From Cordylochernes scorpioides (Eukaryota > Arthropoda > Arachnida > Pseudoscorpiones > Chernetidae): a DNA stretch of 64,000 bases. Where the stretch lies: positions 19,573,483 through 19,637,482 of the forward strand of contig CP092884.1 in the NCBI GenBank assembly GCA_030710605.1. The letters run 5' to 3'. A model generated the notes under the pieces. That model was not told the origin of the DNA. It saw only the letters and a program-made list of their open reading frames with translations, and made no database searches. A program made the translations under genes and the position numbers. Below are positions 41,735 to 52,380 of this stretch, one piece after another. Each line of letters begins with the position of its first letter. The first letter of the stretch is position 1.

Positions 41735-43962
41735 ATGGCTCAGATTCAACCTCCAGAAACTTTCGACTTCTCGACTCCCAACGAATGGCCCAAATGGAGG
41801 AAGAGATTCGAACGATACCTCGTGGTCAGTGGAATGAAGAAGAAAGAGGAGGCGGACAAGATCGATTTGTTCATGTACTTGATGGGCGACCGCGCGGATG
41901 ATATATTCAGGACCTTCAAGTTCGAAAAGGAAGAAGAGGCAACGAAAATTGATTCCGTCCTCAAGGCGTTCGACAGCCACTTCTGTGTCAGAAAGAATAT
42001 TATCTACGAACGTGCGAAATTTAATTCAAGAATCCAAGAGGATCGGGAGCCAGTGGACGAATTCATCACTTCATTGTACAAATTGGCTGATAGTTGCGAA
42101 TTTGAGGGTCTTCATGAGCAGTTGATCCGTGACCGAATTGTGGTTGGAGTGAGGGACAAAGCTTTATCTGAAAGAATGCAGTTGGACAGCGAACTGACTT
42201 TGGAAAAGGCGGTGAAGATGGTTCGACAGCAGGAAGCCGTTCGACAGCAGCAAGTCGACCTGCAGCGTCCCTCAACAAGCCAAAAGGTCAATCAGGTGAA
42301 GTTCAACTCGAAGAAGCAATCACCGAAACAACAACAGCAGCCTTCGAAGAAGAAGGAGAAGTCAGCCAAAACAAGATCACGATGTCCAAAGTGCGGAGGT
42401 TTCATCCACAGGGAAGGACAGGCTTGCCGTGCTGAAGGACAAAGATGTAACCTATGTTCAAAAACTGGCCATTTTGCAAATTGCTGCCCAGATAAGCAGG
42501 CGAAGACTGCGGAAGTCAAAGCTGTTTCTGAACTTGATGAAGAAATTGGTTTTCTCCTGGAGGTCTCAGCTGTGGAGGATTCATCTAATCTCGATGATGA
42601 TGAAGACGAGTGCAGGAGGCGATGGACAGCAGAAATCCAAGTGAACGGGAATAAGGTGAAGTTTAAGCTCGACTCCCAGGCGGATGTTACATGTGTTCCT
42701 CTGTGTCTCTTCAAGAAGATAATGGGACAGCAACGACTAATGGAAAGTGATATCAACATTAGAGCTGCTGAATTTTCCGAACTTCAGACTGTGGGTATGT
42801 TTATATCAACGCTGCGAAATGGCAATTATGAAATCAAGGAGAAGATTTATGTCATTCGTCGTTTGAGTGAACCTCTTCTGAGTCGCCGGGCATGTGAGCT
42901 CTTGAACCTGGCGAGGCGGATTGAAGTGGTTGCGACGAGAATTAACCCGATCAAGGAATTCCCTGAAGTATTTGAAGGACTGGGACAGATCGGAAACCCT
43001 TACGAAATCAAATTGAAACCTGGAGCTAAACCATATGCTGTGCATACTCCTCGACGGGTACCAATACCTTTGATGGAAAAGCTCAAAACAAGATTGGAAG
43101 AGACCGACAAAGACGAGATGTTGACGAAGATTTTTGAAGCTCAACAAGAAGATACGACCCTGAAAGCAGTAGTCAACTACCTTGAGCATGGCTGGCCAGA
43201 TAAGAAGAAGATGTCACAGACTCTGCTCTCTTATTGGCATGTCAAGGATGAACTCGGCGTTCAAAATGGACTACTGATGCGTGGCTGTCGTCTTGTTATT
43301 CCAGCAAGTATGAAACTGGAGATCCTAGATAAGTTGCACGCTGGGCACTTCGGGATTACAAAAACAAGACTTCGAGCACGTGAGACGGAATGGTGGCCTG
43401 TAATTTCGGAAGAGATCGCGGAAACGGTCAGAAAGTGCAGTGTCTGTATCCAGGAAGCCGTCTCAAAACATGAACCTTTGATACCAACGAACTTTCCTTC
43501 ACGACCGTGGCAGAAGATTGGAATGGATTTGTTCAAGTTCGAGAATAAGTGGTATCTAGTCGTCATTGACTATTATTCTCGCTTTCCTGAAATGATTCAG
43601 CTGGATCGGCTCACAGCCAGTGTGGTGGTGCGTAGTTGCAAATCCATATTTGCCCGACATGGAATACCAGAAACTGTTGTAAGCGATAATGGGACGCAAT
43701 TTGGAGCTGCTCGTGAGTTTGCAAATTTCGCAAGGCAGTACGGATTCACACATGTCACTTCAAGTCCTCGATTCCCGCAGAGCAATGGGATGGCAGAAGC
43801 AGGTGTGAAAATTGCTAAGTTGATCCTCAAGAAAAATCAAGACCCATCGCTTGGACTCCTGGAGTATCGATCGACCCCTTTGGAGAACGGTTACAGCCCT
43901 GCTGAGCTTCTCATGGGACGTAAACTCCGAACGACCTTGCCAATTGCACCAGAGAATCTTAA
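41735..43962 (+). CDS. Gypsy Gag-protease-integrase polyprotein lacking RT and RNase H
   Basis: One open frame of about 743 codons up to the piggyBac. Gag occupies residues 1-210 (PNEWPKWRKRFERYLVVSGM near the start). Zinc knuckles around residues 215-255 include CNLCSKTGHFANCC. The protease (VKFKLDSQADVTCVP, near 315) has DSQAD where DSGAD is expected. A short stub of the reverse transcriptase entry (VHTPRRVPIPLMEKLK, near 43050) follows. The frame then passes straight into the RNase H-integrase linker. The integrase has an HHCC domain (LHAGHFGITKTR...CSVC), WQKIGMDLF, VVIDYYSRFPE, VVSDNGTQFGA and SPRFPQSNGMAE. Its frame would continue at 46216-46633 without the insert. Confidence 0.9.
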
Positions 43963-46211
43963 CCCTTAACTGGACGGGTGATTTTTTCTTACGTAACTGG
44001 ACGGGGTGGGTAGATTCAACCCACTTATGTACCTTTACGAAATAAGCGCTAAATAATGAATTAAATCAATATTTGAAAGATTATTTAATGATTACAAATG
44101 TTAATATACAGATTTTGACTTCTAAAAATTCTAAATATAATCTATTTACAGTTTTCACAAATAATTAAGAAATGTTTTTTTACAGACGCTTAGTTGACAT
44201 ACAGAGCATAAGGTTTTCACTTTTCCCGCATTTTTTGATGGACATTTGTAGCACCTTTTTGGAGTATCAGATTCTTGTGGCATCGTAGATCCTCTTGATG
44301 TACTAGAACCATCATTATTTTAGAATTTTTTTTATTGTAGTCTGTAATTCCAGCGGGAGGGAATTTAGATTACGTGTGGCCAGATGTTCATCAATCAAGG
44401 ATCTCCCAAGATCAACAATAAAGATACTTCTTTCTTTTTTATCCTTTTTATCAATCTGATAGTTGAAGATGATGTAAGAATTCAGAGCTGTGATATCTAA
44501 GAGGGCATAAAAAAGTGCCAAAGGCCATCTTCTGGATCGACGAGAGGTAGAAAAATTAGAGACCATTTGGTCAATGGTATCTACACCTCCTTTTGTAGAT
44601 TATAATCCATTATAATGTCAGGTTTTCCTGTTGTTTCATCACATTTATTGTCATGATGCATCGAAGATATAAGGATTACTGATTTTCTTTTTTTGGGAAC
44701 ATAGGAGACTAAAGTTTTTGTTCCAGAGAAACCAAAAATAGATGTTCCTGATTCTCTTTTAGGATGCGGTTGAAATTGTGGTGGAATCTGAGGTTTGTTC
44801 TTTCTCATCGTTCCTAAATATGTAAGGCCATGTTCTTTCAACTTATCAACTAATTCTATTGAAGTAAACCAGTTGTCTGCTGTAATATTTCTATTACTCT
44901 TCCAAAGTGGTCGACTAATATCTAAAACTATTTGGGTTGGCAGGGATGTTTCTTTTGACTTTGGAGTTTTAGATTTTCCTGTATATACCATTGCATTATA
45001 CATATAATGTGTTCTTGAGTCTGTTAGTATCACTATTTTTATCCCATATTTATTAGGTTTTGAGGGTATATAAATTTTGAATGGACATTTTCCCCGAAAC
45101 CCTACAAGCATTTCGTCAACAGTAAGGTATTCAGCAGGTGTATAACAACTTTGAAATTTTTCAATAATGGATTGGAAAATATATCTCTTATGGGTGAGAG
45201 TCTATCTTCTTTGCATCTTGTCTTGAAATTATCAAATCTAATACAAAGTAATAGAAAAAGGAAACGCTTCACACTCATTACAGAGCGAAAAATGTCACGG
45301 CCTGTTCCATCTGAGGCAAACAAAGATTCTACATTTTCATGACCTGATTTGTAAACTCCAGCTAGATACAACAAACCTAAGAATGCTCTTATTTCTATTT
45401 CACTTGTAAAATTTGAGTAAGTACTTTTGGTCAAATCTGAAATTCTTTGGCGAAATTCTTCAATTTTTGCATTTGTAAATTCAGATATTTGTTTTATAAT
45501 TGCAGCAGTAAAAAATAAGCTGAATATATCTATGCCACAATTTGGCTTCGGTTTAGCAGGGCCTTTCAGACCAGGTAAGTGTGTAATTATGTTATGAGAA
45601 CAGGTTCTTCCAATTATTGCATGATTCTTGTTCCACTTATAGCCATTTTTCCCAATGAAACAATTACTTGAAGACATTTGAACAGTGGTAAGAATTGAAT
45701 CACATTCCTCATCTGTACTGACATCTGAAGATTCGTTCAATGAATAATTTTCAGTTTCAGAATCATCGTCAAAATTCTTATTCAAAATTTCGTCTTCCAT
45801 TATAAATAGAATTTCAAAAATAAAAAGTCTTACCTTGATAAAAAAAAATTAAGGAAGTTGTTTTTTTTTAATCTAAAAGAATAAATTCTACTTAGCCAAA
45901 GAAAGAAGTCTTATTTTATGAATGGAAGCTAAAAAATGGCGGAAGAAAGCGACTCGAGAATGAGCAATCAGCTATAACCCTAACATGAAAAATTCTCACG
46001 CTTCTGGACGGCATGGGCGGAATCCGCCCACACATGCAAATTTAACCGCCCTCCCAAAACTTATATTTTTAAACGATGAATGGAAATTGTTTGTATCACT
46101 GTAAAATTAGAATACACCAAAGCTGTTAGCTCTCAGTAAACGAAAAATATATTTTTTTCCTATATTAAGTTTATGCATGGGCGGAATCTACCCAACCCGT
46201 CCAGTTAAGGG
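43963..46211 (-). mobile_element. piggyBac element inside the second Gypsy
   Basis: 2249 bp with perfect 16-bp inverted ends (CCCTTAACTGGACGGG and its complement), flanked by TTAA at 43959-43962 and 46212-46215. Its insertion created the stop that now ends the Gypsy integrase frame. It carries one transposase gene on the - strand. Confidence 0.95.
44163..45800 (-). pseudogene. piggyBac transposase (two frameshifts)
   Basis: Starts at 45800 with an acidic head (MEDEILNKNFDDDSETENYS). The DDE_Tnp_1_7 core follows: FTSEIEIRAFLGLLYLAGVY, SVKRFLFLLLCIRFDN, then the first catalytic aspartate in YLTVDEMLVGFRG (about 45120). The second is in ITADNWFTS (about 44895) and the third in VDTIDQMVS (about 44575). 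The C-terminal cysteine-rich domain (CYKCPSKN, then CSVCQLSVC) ends near 44163. One frameshift near 45165 and one near 44620 (a lost base before CTACAAAAGG) break the gene. Otherwise it is well preserved, so it is young. Confidence 0.88.
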
Positions 46212-46215
46212 TTAA

Positions 46216-46633
46216 TCCAAAGTTGGTGGACTCTCAGACCCTGAAAGGAAAGGAGGGGAGAAGGAGAAAGGATATGAAATCCAGATATGATCGACGCTGC
46301 GGAGCTACGGACATGGAGGAGCTATCCGAAGGTGACACGGTTTGGATTACAGATATGCGAACCTGGGGGATTGTAAAGAAGAAAGCATCGACACCAAGGT
46401 CGTATATGGTTGATACTCCAGTTGGGACTTTACGTCGAAACAGGTTCCATCTACGAAAAGGAGTTACAGTGCAATATCCAGCCGACCCATCGACGCCGAC
46501 CTTTTCGGGGGAGGAACTGGTTGAAAATGAAAAGACCCCAGTTGTGGATTATCCCTCTAACGACTCAGAAGACGGCCAGATAAGAACCCGGAGTGGACTA
46601 ATTGTTAAACCTGTGGATCGCCTTCATTATTAA
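46216..46633 (+). pseudogene. second Gypsy integrase, C-terminal part
   Basis: The last 138 codons of the integrase frame displaced by the piggyBac. They include KSRYDRRCGATDMEELSEGD, VWITDMRTWGIV (the SH3-like fold of Gypsy integrase) and a charged tail ending at the TAA at 46631-46633. They join in frame with 41735-43962 when the insert and one TTAA are ignored. Confidence 0.88.
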
Positions 46634-46693
46634 TTATATTATGCATTTAAAGTTTGTAATGTATATATATATTTCAAGTCTTAAAAAGGGGGA

Positions 46694-46815
46694 TGTGCTG
46701 AGAAGATGTAAGAAAACATCTACCTATGTTTCCCCACGTGACGCAGCGGAGCGTGACCTCGGCTGCACGGGTGAGTCAGTTGTTGTTTTGCTCTCTGTGG
46801 ATGGACATTAAAACA
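46694..46815 (+). repeat. second Gypsy 3' LTR
   Basis: 122 bp, same sequence as 41531-41652, preceded by the purine tract AAAAAGGGGGA and followed by ATCTC. Confidence 0.92.
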
Positions 46816-46820
46816 ATCTC

Positions 46821-47178
46821 GCTTCCCAACAAAAGACTAGTTGCACAACATAGAGTTTTATGGCAATTTTTCAGGGAAGAAAGAAAAGACTTCTGGAAAG
46901 AAAATGGCCGGAATTGTTTACTTTGTAAGGATCTCATGGATGATAATTTGGTTCATTATTTCTTCCAATGCCCTCTCTTAACAGAAAAACGCACTGATAT
47001 TTTCCCAAGTCCTAATTTTGGTCAATCTAGATACCATCGCATATGTCAACTTCTCTCTTCAGCTCTGGATGATGAATTACTGATTGTTAGATACTTTAAG
47101 TTCTGCACAGAAGCTGGGCGCATGAGAAAGAATGCAGGGCAAAGGATACTGGAGGATGACCTATCTGTAAATAGGTAA
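46821..47178 (+). pseudogene. LINE ORF2, C-terminal zinc knuckle
   Basis: Continuation of the LINE after the Gypsy. It includes RLVAQHRVLWQFFREERKDF and a CLLCKDLMDDNLVHYFFQC knuckle (C-x2-C-x8-H-x4-C), then an ILEDDLSVNR end with TAG. This Cys/His knuckle near the C-terminus is typical of APE-type LINEs. Confidence 0.8.
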
Positions 47179-47322
47179 CTGAATGTGAGACAAACTTTAT
47201 TTTGTTGTAAATGTTTCCTCTGCCCTCTCCTCTTGTTGATGTGTAAATACGGCGAATCCTGTATGGGGCGGAATGCCCTAAATAAAGGCTTTTGTTGTTG
47301 TTGTTGTAATTAGTTATCAAAT

Positions 47323-47489
47323 CATTTTGAAATTGTAGTTTCATTTTGTGTTGTTGTGTTCCTTTTTAAGCAATAAAATATATAGGAGTAAGGTCTAATA
47401 TTCAAATCAAGCTTATGGAACCAACATCGATTCATTTTTAAAACAAAGCAAAATCATAAGCTTATACAACTTTCACTTTTTTTCATACA
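47323..47489 (+). repeat. BEL 3' LTR, right part
   Basis: Resumes after the LINE with CATTTTGAAATTGTAG and ends TTTCATACA, matching the second half of the 5' LTR. AATAC follows. Confidence 0.88.
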
Positions 47490-47494
47490 AATAC

Positions 47495-49626
47495 CATTAA
47501 CAATCATGAGGCGGGTGTCCTTGGACGAAGGTTCTGCCATCTCATCAGGGATTTTCAAAATATAAGGGTTTTTCTTTTGTTGATCCATGATGTTTCCAAA
47601 GTCATTAAAAACCGGAAATCATCTTCAGTTTTTTTCACCTTTGCTTCTTGAAGGATTACCCGATAGACAATCCGCGTCCGTGTGCGTCTTTCCAGTCTTA
47701 TATGTAATTAAAATATTGTATTCCTGTAGGCGGAGAGCCCATCTGGCCAATCTGCCCGAAAGGTCCTTCAGGTTTGTTAGCCAGCACAGGGAATGATGAT
47801 CAGTCACAACCCTAAAGGGGCGTCCAAATAAATAAGGTCGGAACTTGCCAATTGCCCATACGACCGCTAAGCATTCTCTTTCGGTTGTTGAGTAGTTCTG
47901 CTCGGCTTTTAGTAAGGTGCGAGACGCGTAAGCGATGACTCTTTCTTTTCCATTTTAAATCTGCACTAAAATGGCTCCTATTCCATTCTCGCTAGCATCA
48001 CTGTGAATTTCTGTTGGCGCGTTCTCATCAAAATGTCCGAGCACAGGTTTCGACGTGAGAGCTAGCTTCAGACTTTCAAACGATGTTTCTTGTTTCTCTC
48101 CCCATTTGAATGTATATTTCTCTGACAGAAGTTCATTAAGTGGCCGTGCAATATCGGCATAGTTTTTGATGAATCGTCGGTAGTATGATGATAATCCCAA
48201 GAAACTTCTTACTTGTTGAATGTTATTCGGGATAGAAAATTCGGTTATTGCTTTTATTTATTTTTTCATAATCAGGTCTAATGCCTTCTTGATCCACTTG
48301 ATGCCCCAGGATTTTTATTTGGTCTGACCCAAAGCAGCACTTTTTGGAGTTAAGTCGTAATTCTGTTTTTTGAAACATTCCAGTATTGTGCGTAAACGTG
48401 CGAGGTGCTCCGTGAAGGTATTAGAATATACAACGACATCGTCTAAGTAGCAGAAACATGTTGTCCATCTAAGCCCTTTCAACAGACTATCCATCATTCG
48501 TTCGAATGTTCTCGGTGCATTACAAAGCCCGAACGGCATTACATTGAACTCAAATAAGCCATCTGGTGTGATAAATGCGGTCTTCTCCCTGTCTTCCTCG
48601 CCAATCTCGATCTGCCAGTAGCCCGATTTCAAGTCCATCGTCGACTATAGTTTTTCTCCTCTCAAACAGTCTAAAGCATCGTCAATTCTAGGTAAGGGGT
48701 ACACATCTTTCTTGGTCATTTTGTTCAGGCCTCTGTAATCGACACAATGTCTATAGGAGCAGTCTTTCTTCTTTACTAAGACGACTGGGGAGGCCCACGG
48801 GCTTTCTGATGGCTGAATGATATTTGCCTCTAACATCTTGTCGACTTCATTTGAATGATCTTACGTTCAGCCGGTGACACTCTGTAGGGCATACGCCTGA
48901 TCGGTGTACTACCGCCTGTAATAATTCGATGTCTGGTGGCGCTTTGGGATTTGTTTTTGGCGACGACTGGGTTAAATATTTCTGCATAGTCATCTACAAG
49001 TCTCATTAATTTCTGTCTTTCCTTGGCTGAAGGTTCTGGTGCCACGCAAGACTTGAGGTCGATTTCGGTACTGGTTTGGTCACAAGTTGGAGTTATCATG
49101 GGGAGTTGGGAATCTTCGATTGTGCAAATTCTATGTTCATCAATTTCAGAAAGATAGGCAACACGCAATCCAGAGGGAATCATGTTGGGTTGCCTGCTAG
49201 AATTTGTGATCAAAAGTTCTGCTTTTCCAGACAGTATTGTAACGAGAGAAGCTGGAATTAACATTTCTTTGTCCAGGAATAATTTCTTCGAGCCCTCGGC
49301 AATTAAAGTTTTGATTTCTGTGATTTCAGGTGTTGAAGCCGTAATCATCTTGCTTGTGTTTGGTGAAATCATCTGGTCATCGTTAACAAAAATGTGTCCT
49401 TTAAAATATGCCGACATATTTGAGATTGGCCACAGTCAATAATAGCTTTAGATGCTTCTAAAAAGTTCCATCCTAAAATAACTTCATGGCTACAGCTAGG
49501 AAGCACCAAAAATTCGAATGGCTGCAGGAAATTATTAACCTCTAGTTTGATAGTACACATTCCAATGGAAGAAACAAAACGGTTATTGGCGACTTTTAAC
49601 TTTATATCTGGCCCTTCAAACATCAC
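47495..49626 (-). pseudogene. outer Gypsy protease, reverse transcriptase and RNase H
   Basis: Read right to left. The protease-like segment (49626-49369) has VILGWNFLEAS. The Pol N-terminus (to 48830) has [15 protein letters not shown]. The reverse transcriptase (48836-48315) has [52 protein letters not shown] and the catalytic CYLDDVVVYS. RNase H (48200-47625) has IHSDASENGIGAILVQI and TDHHSLCWL. Stops at about 48640 and 48240 and a frameshift near 48835 disable it. The linker to integrase stops at 47495, where BEL begins. Confidence 0.87.
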
Positions 49627-49783
49627 GATTCTTAATTTTCGATAGAAGGCGAGTATTACCGAGTATGATGCCCCTTGCGGCCTTTGATTATTTCAAGAAG
49701 GTAATTGGAATCTAATTCGGCTTTCATCGATGGAGAGTTTTCGTCTCTAGCGACCTCATCACCCCCTTTGAGGGTCGCGCGAC

Positions 49784-50978
49784 TTAGTTTACCTGGTCCA
49801 TAGACCCAGGGGAGCGGCTAGAGCGCCTGATGGGCGACTGTGATTGGCGCCTTTCATTCGCCCTTCTTCCACGACCTGGGTATGGTGATGGACTTCTGGG
49901 ATAATTGCGTCGTTTGTTATAGAACGGTTGTTCTTCTTCAACTTCAGGGCTATGTGTGTATTCGGCGGGGAAAGGACTATTTTTATTGTAGCAAGTTCGT
50001 TTATGGTTGAAATATTGGGCTGGGCTATTTAAATTATTTTCCTGGTACTGTCGGCGACGTTCTATACAATATCGTACCACATGTCCGGGTCTATTGCAAT
50101 AAAAACAGATTGGTATGTTATCGTGGGTACGAAATAGATCGGTTTTTCTATTTATACGAAGTTTATACTCCCGCTCTTCTACACTTTACCAAATTTTGTG
50201 GCTACCTGTTTGAACTTTCGGGCGCTTGAGAATAACAGATATTGACTTCTCTGTTCTCTGGATTGCCCCCTCTTCCATATTTTCTGTTGAGACGGGATAA
50301 TTCCTTCCAGCTACAACGTTGTTAATTTCCTCTTTCACAACTCTCCGAATGAGAGCTTCAATATCTATATAGCTGTCCGCTGAGATCGGAGCAACATTAG
50401 CAAGTCTTTCAAACTGAGGCCTTCCGATCCATTTCTTAAACAATGCCTCAAGTCTGCGACAGTGTCTGCAAAACTCGCCAACTGTGGCAATTTCTATAAG
50501 GAGAAGGGCTTGGTATAGCTTTTCTGCAACACCCTTCATTGGGTTTGCGACTTTTTGCGCTTCCTCCATATCTCGATTTACATGACGACAGAGGTTGGGT
50601 ACATATTGAATGTAAGAATCTGACGACTCATCGATTTTTTCGGCACCAGTTTTTAGTTTGGGTTCAGCCTTCCGAACAAACAGTTCATTATCGCCAAACA
50701 TTTCTAGGAAGTCATTTTTAAACTTAACCCATGACGTTATATATTCTTCCACATTCTCGAACCAGCATTTAGCAGTTCCATCAAGGAAGAAAATAACGTT
50801 CGCAAAGGCACAGTGAGTCATCCCAACCATTGTATTTGGCTACTCTATCAAAATATTTGAGCCATTGCTGGGGGAAATCAGACAACTTACCATTAAATAT
50901 GGGCGGGTTTCTTGGTTGCTGGAGACAGGTGATGGATGTCCTCGTCTGTAGTCCTTCTTGCTCAGAATTCACAGACAT
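49784..50978 (-). pseudogene. outer Gypsy Gag
   Basis: Starts at ATG 50978 (MSVNSEQEGLQTRTSITCLQ), then PPIFNGKLSDFPQQWLKYFD. After a frameshift near 50825 it continues with AKCWFENVEEYITSWVKFKN and SYIQYVPNLCRHVN. A CCHC knuckle near 50090, CFYCNRPGHVVRYC, is followed by an arginine/serine-rich tail. Confidence 0.78.
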
Positions 50979-51088
50979 GGCTTCTTCTTTGGTGTCAGTC
51001 GGCGGTAATCATCGAAGTCTTAGGCTTTTTCTTAGTTCGTCCAGGTTGTAATTCTCGATGGGATGCTATCCCGGCCTCTCCACCAGAT

Positions 51089-52380
51089 TGTAAGGTAATT
51101 AATTAGACAAATTAAATTTATCGATAAGATAGAATATCTTCTTATATATAAAAGCCAATGTCTGTTGTCTGTTTCGAGATAAACTCAAAAACTACTGAAC
51201 CAATTGGTACCAAATTTTGCATGCCGATTTTTATAAACCTGAGGAAATTTTTCGGCTACATTTTGATTAGTATTTTTGGCTATTTATTTTTTTCATTTAA
51301 AGAACTTTTTTACGCGGAGTAAATACGAGGCGAAGTAACATCACCAGGCCAAATAAACGACCAATTTCTGCTTTCTTTTCAAGTTGCTTGCGTACTTTTT
51401 TTAAAATATCTTTTTATACAAGTGTTACTTTTTTTACAAAAGTATTGAGAGAAATTTATATTACTAACTAAGTTACGGTAAGTGCACACAATGAAATTTT
51501 AAAAAACTTTACAAAATTAGCGTTACTGTATGTAAATAATGACTTTCGTATTTTTTATTAATTTTTGTTTAGGCCCTTTTTATCTCTTAAAAAAATCGTT
51601 TAAAATGCAGTCGCAGTCATTAGCAAACACATATGTTTGCCTAATTTCCATGTGCTCTTTTTATTTTTACAGAAAAATATTTACATGCCAGTATTTGGAT
51701 TAATTTTTATAAACTATTTTTTTATTCTTACTGAGAAGATGGGCATCGCCGTCACTCACTCAACTCAGGCAATTTCAAGGGTTAATGCGTTGGGGTGGGT
51801 ACCTCGGGTGGAAAAGCTGCCATCTATTTAAACTATATTGATTTTGAAACAACTAAATGGATTGAAAAAAAAAAAAAATAAATCAAATACCTAAACACTA
51901 ATATAATACAATTTTTGCCATCACACACACTTTTTGCCTGTGGTTTATGTGTTACTTCTGTATTGCTCTTCTTTGGCTCTTCTACTATTCATTATTGTTG
52001 TACTTTCAGTATGAAGGAAATTGCACTCGGGGGAATTCTCGGGCGAAGCCGGGCCATTCGTCTAGTTTTATTTATAAATCTAAAGATCAAAATTTGAAAG
52101 AAAGGCTAATCACATTCATTAACCAAAACAAAACATACCAGAGTTCTTTTCCTCGTGTGCGCGCGCGCCGAGGCACGCGCACGCGATGAATAAATTAAAT
52201 GTTACAATATAATCAAAAATATTATTTTTTAGGGATATTACGAATAGGGATTTTAGTAAGATTTTGTGTAGGATGGAATAAATGAAATGCAAGGTATATT
52301 TTGAAGGATTAACTTTATTAGAGAGAGTGTGGTGAGACACACGCTAGTTGTTACCAAGAGAAATGGTGTTCCCTACAACA
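51089..52380 (-). repeat. outer Gypsy 5' LTR, split by a Helitron
   Basis: On the - strand it starts TGTTGTAGGGAACACC at 52380 and ends ACCTTACA at 51089. TGGTGGAGAGGCCGGG lies a few bases on (51085 downwards), a likely tRNA primer site. Without the Helitron it is about 366 bp. The boundary call rests on TG...CA ends and position only, because no partner LTR survives. Confidence 0.5.
51140..52065 (+). mobile_element. non-autonomous Helitron in the outer Gypsy LTR
   Basis: 926 bp starting TCTTATATATAAAAGCC and ending with the hairpin CTCGGGCGAAGCCGGG, a short spacer and CTAG before T. No coding region for Rep/helicase. Confidence 0.78.

Larger units (their letters stand above)
41531..46815 (+). 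mobile_element. second Gypsy element, recent, RT-deleted
   Basis: 122-bp LTRs (41531-41652, 46694-46815) that look identical, with the 5-bp duplication ATCTC (41526-41530, 46816-46820). Primer site TGGTGGCAGCG (tRNA-Leu) at 41653, purine tract AAAAAGGGGGA before the 3' LTR. One continuous Gag-protease-integrase frame remains once the piggyBac at 43963-46211 is set aside. Reverse transcriptase and RNase H are cleanly missing. Confidence 0.93.
38028..47306 (+). mobile_element. LINE inside the BEL LTR, interrupted by a Gypsy
   Basis: A 5'-truncated non-LTR element flanked by a perfect 16-bp duplication, TAATTAGTTATCAAAT (38012-38027 and 47307-47322). It ends in a TTG microsatellite tail (47292-47306) after AATAAAGGC. 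Coding order: end of ORF1, endonuclease, reverse transcriptase, C-terminal zinc knuckle. The second Gypsy occupies 41531-46815 within ORF2. Clade not assigned. Confidence 0.9.
32397..47489 (+). mobile_element. BEL/Pao LTR retrotransposon, decayed, interrupted by a LINE
   Basis: 296-bp 5' LTR (32397-32692). The 3' LTR begins at 37891, is split at 38027 by the LINE and resumes at 47323-47489. The 5-bp duplication AATAC lies at 32392-32396 and 47490-47494. The LTRs are clearly diverged, so it is older than the elements inside it. The interior has Gag, protease, reverse transcriptase, RNase H and integrase in BEL order, all with frame breaks. Confidence 0.9.
31313..52380 (-). mobile_element. outer Gypsy element on the - strand, host of the nested insertions
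   Basis: From right to left: 5' LTR (52380 to 51089, itself split by a Helitron), primer site, Gag, protease, reverse transcriptase, RNase H (to 47495), then integrase (32048 to 31313). Inserted sequence at 32060-47489 separates RNase H from integrase. Joining the flanks at the 11-bp ATAAAGAATAC and 5-bp AATAC duplications restores the Pol frame around the words IVNGILYKKNFDPLGPP, which proves one ancestral element. Its 3' LTR is lost at 31313. Confidence 0.85.

Noticed and set aside
41735..43962. Retrovirus with an envelope gene
   Set aside because: No frame for an envelope protein between integrase and the 3' LTR in any LTR element here. They are retrotransposons.
44163..45800. Domesticated piggyBac gene (PGBD-type)
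   Set aside because: Intact 16-bp ends, TTAA duplication, position inside a young retrotransposon and two frameshifts all show an ordinary recent transposon copy.
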